From Symsagittifera roscoffensis (taxonomy: Eukaryota > Xenacoelomorpha > Acoela > Convolutidae), in the NCBI RefSeq assembly GCF_963678635.1, contig NC_087063.1, positions 45,302,101-45,366,100 on the forward strand: a stretch of DNA of 64,000 bases. The letters are read 5' to 3'. Positions 63,241 through 64,000 of the stretch are shown piece after piece. Every line of letters begins with the position of its first letter. The first letter of the stretch is position 1. The notes beneath the pieces were generated by a model that saw nothing but the letters and a program-made list of their open reading frames with translations, was not told where the DNA came from and ran no database searches. Made by a program: the position numbers and the translations under genes.

Positions 63241-64000
63241 CCCTTTCAAATATGCATGTACTGCTGCATCTGCATGCAATTATATTTACAGGGAGCTCTT
63301 TAGGCCTATGCATGCAATTGGGATGCTACATCTTTTCCTGCTTCATAATGGTTGACCTGGATTGGAAGTCAGGAAAGCGAGAAAGCCGAAACACAAAACT
63401 GTTATTTACAAATCAGGCAAAACTAATATCAATAACCGAAAAATTGGAGTGCAACAAATTGGTCCATGTAAAGTTGATCGGATGATAATTTTTAAAATGA
63501 TGATCATGACAATCGCTCGTCTAGTTTTAGCTTTTTGTCGTCAAAGAAAAAAAAACTACCCATCTTGCAACTATCTATGAAATTTTCGGTCGTTATTATC
63601 ACGGATGTAACAGATTTACATTACAATAACGACAACAGCACAACGCTTTCTTCTTCTACAATTCTGAAATCGATTGGTTCTAAAAGCAACTACTACACAC
63701 CATTAAGTGCACGAGAAGCTTTTGTGAGCGGTAGGACCAAAAACTTTTACCTTCATCGGACAAAACAAGATAAAAATCAACATTTTGGTTTCTCGACATT
63801 TGTTCTCTTTATCCCTACGTTGTTCATTCATCAGAGATTTTAATTGCACCTGTTTTCGCTGAGGCAGGAGGGAAAACAATGACGACGACGACTGAAGTTG
63901 AACATGATCTGAACACAATTAATCGAAAATTTATACTGAAAATCCCCGGCTTCATTTAATGTCATCCGAGAAGATGAGCTGAAGATAGAATCCTGAAAGA
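63130..64000 (+). pseudogene. Maverick DNA polymerase B, Exo III and palm motif A, runs off the window
   Basis: Exo III is EYCQSDLELLRQG (YxxxD, Tyr 63,158 to Asp 63,170-63,172). Then a TGA and IDPFKYACTAASACN, the conserved segment after the exonuclease. Further on LSAREAFVSGRTKNF (about 63,704-63,748) and, after a frameshift, palm motif A DICSLYP at 63,795-63,815 with its catalytic Asp. Motifs B and C must lie beyond 64,000. Stops in the exonuclease and frameshifts show it is a pseudogene. Confidence 0.75.

Overview
The window is an AT-rich, gene-poor stretch of an animal genome, most likely an invertebrate. I base this on the families present: Maverick/Polinton genes, BEL/Pao and Ty3/gypsy-type LTR retrotransposons, a CR1-like non-LTR element with an esterase and a PHD-like finger, many stop codons and frameshifts, intron-like splice sites, and no operon structure. 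I found no convincing host gene. Essentially everything recognisable is a mobile-element gene, usually broken. I cannot name the species.

Layout. (1) 1-5,165: remnant of a Maverick/Polinton (plus strand) with a broken capsid gene and an adenovirus-type cysteine protease. The 3' part of the capsid gene, a small hydrophobic ORF and the protease are duplicated as a direct tandem of two 2,105-bp units (956-3,060 and 3,061-5,165). (2) 5,747-7,300, minus strand: 5' part of a non-LTR-type retroelement with an SGNH-like esterase, a PHD-like zinc finger and a pre-RT segment. (3) About 9,640-26,107, minus strand: a very large decayed Ty3/gypsy-type element. It runs gag, CCHC, protease, RT, RNase H, integrase remnant and a possible macro-like domain, and then about 8 kb of extra coding sequence in the env position. 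That extra region opens with a complete-looking SGNH hydrolase domain (blocks I, III and V visible). (4) 28,439-29,760: a second gag copy of the same family. (5) 30,522-32,500, minus strand: protease-integrase fragment of another LTR element. (6) 32,742-39,995, plus strand: a BEL/Pao element with gag, protease, RT, RNase H and integrase recognisable but each damaged, preceded by a conserved extra ORF. (7) 42,238-56,893: two tandem copies of a 6.7-7.9 kb unit. Each holds a foldback structure built of GAGCGGTTT-type repeats, several short tandem arrays, and a gag-protease remnant of a second BEL/Pao lineage with the same extra upstream ORF. (8) 56,330-57,750: an array of roughly 360-380 bp monomers carrying a TGTTCAC/GTGAACA palindrome. 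(9) 57,960-64,000, plus strand: a second block of Maverick genes, with a virion-protein fragment, unrecognised ORFs and a frame-broken protein-primed DNA polymerase B that runs off the window.

Interpretation. The two Maverick blocks lie on the same strand at opposite ends and carry complementary genes (capsid and protease versus second virion protein and polymerase). They may be one Maverick split by about 52 kb of nested insertions. The most notable biology is the repeated presence of SGNH-esterase-like proteins in unrelated retroelements: the CR1-like ORF1, the env-position region of the giant gypsy-type element, and, more speculatively, the ORF upstream of BEL/Pao gag.
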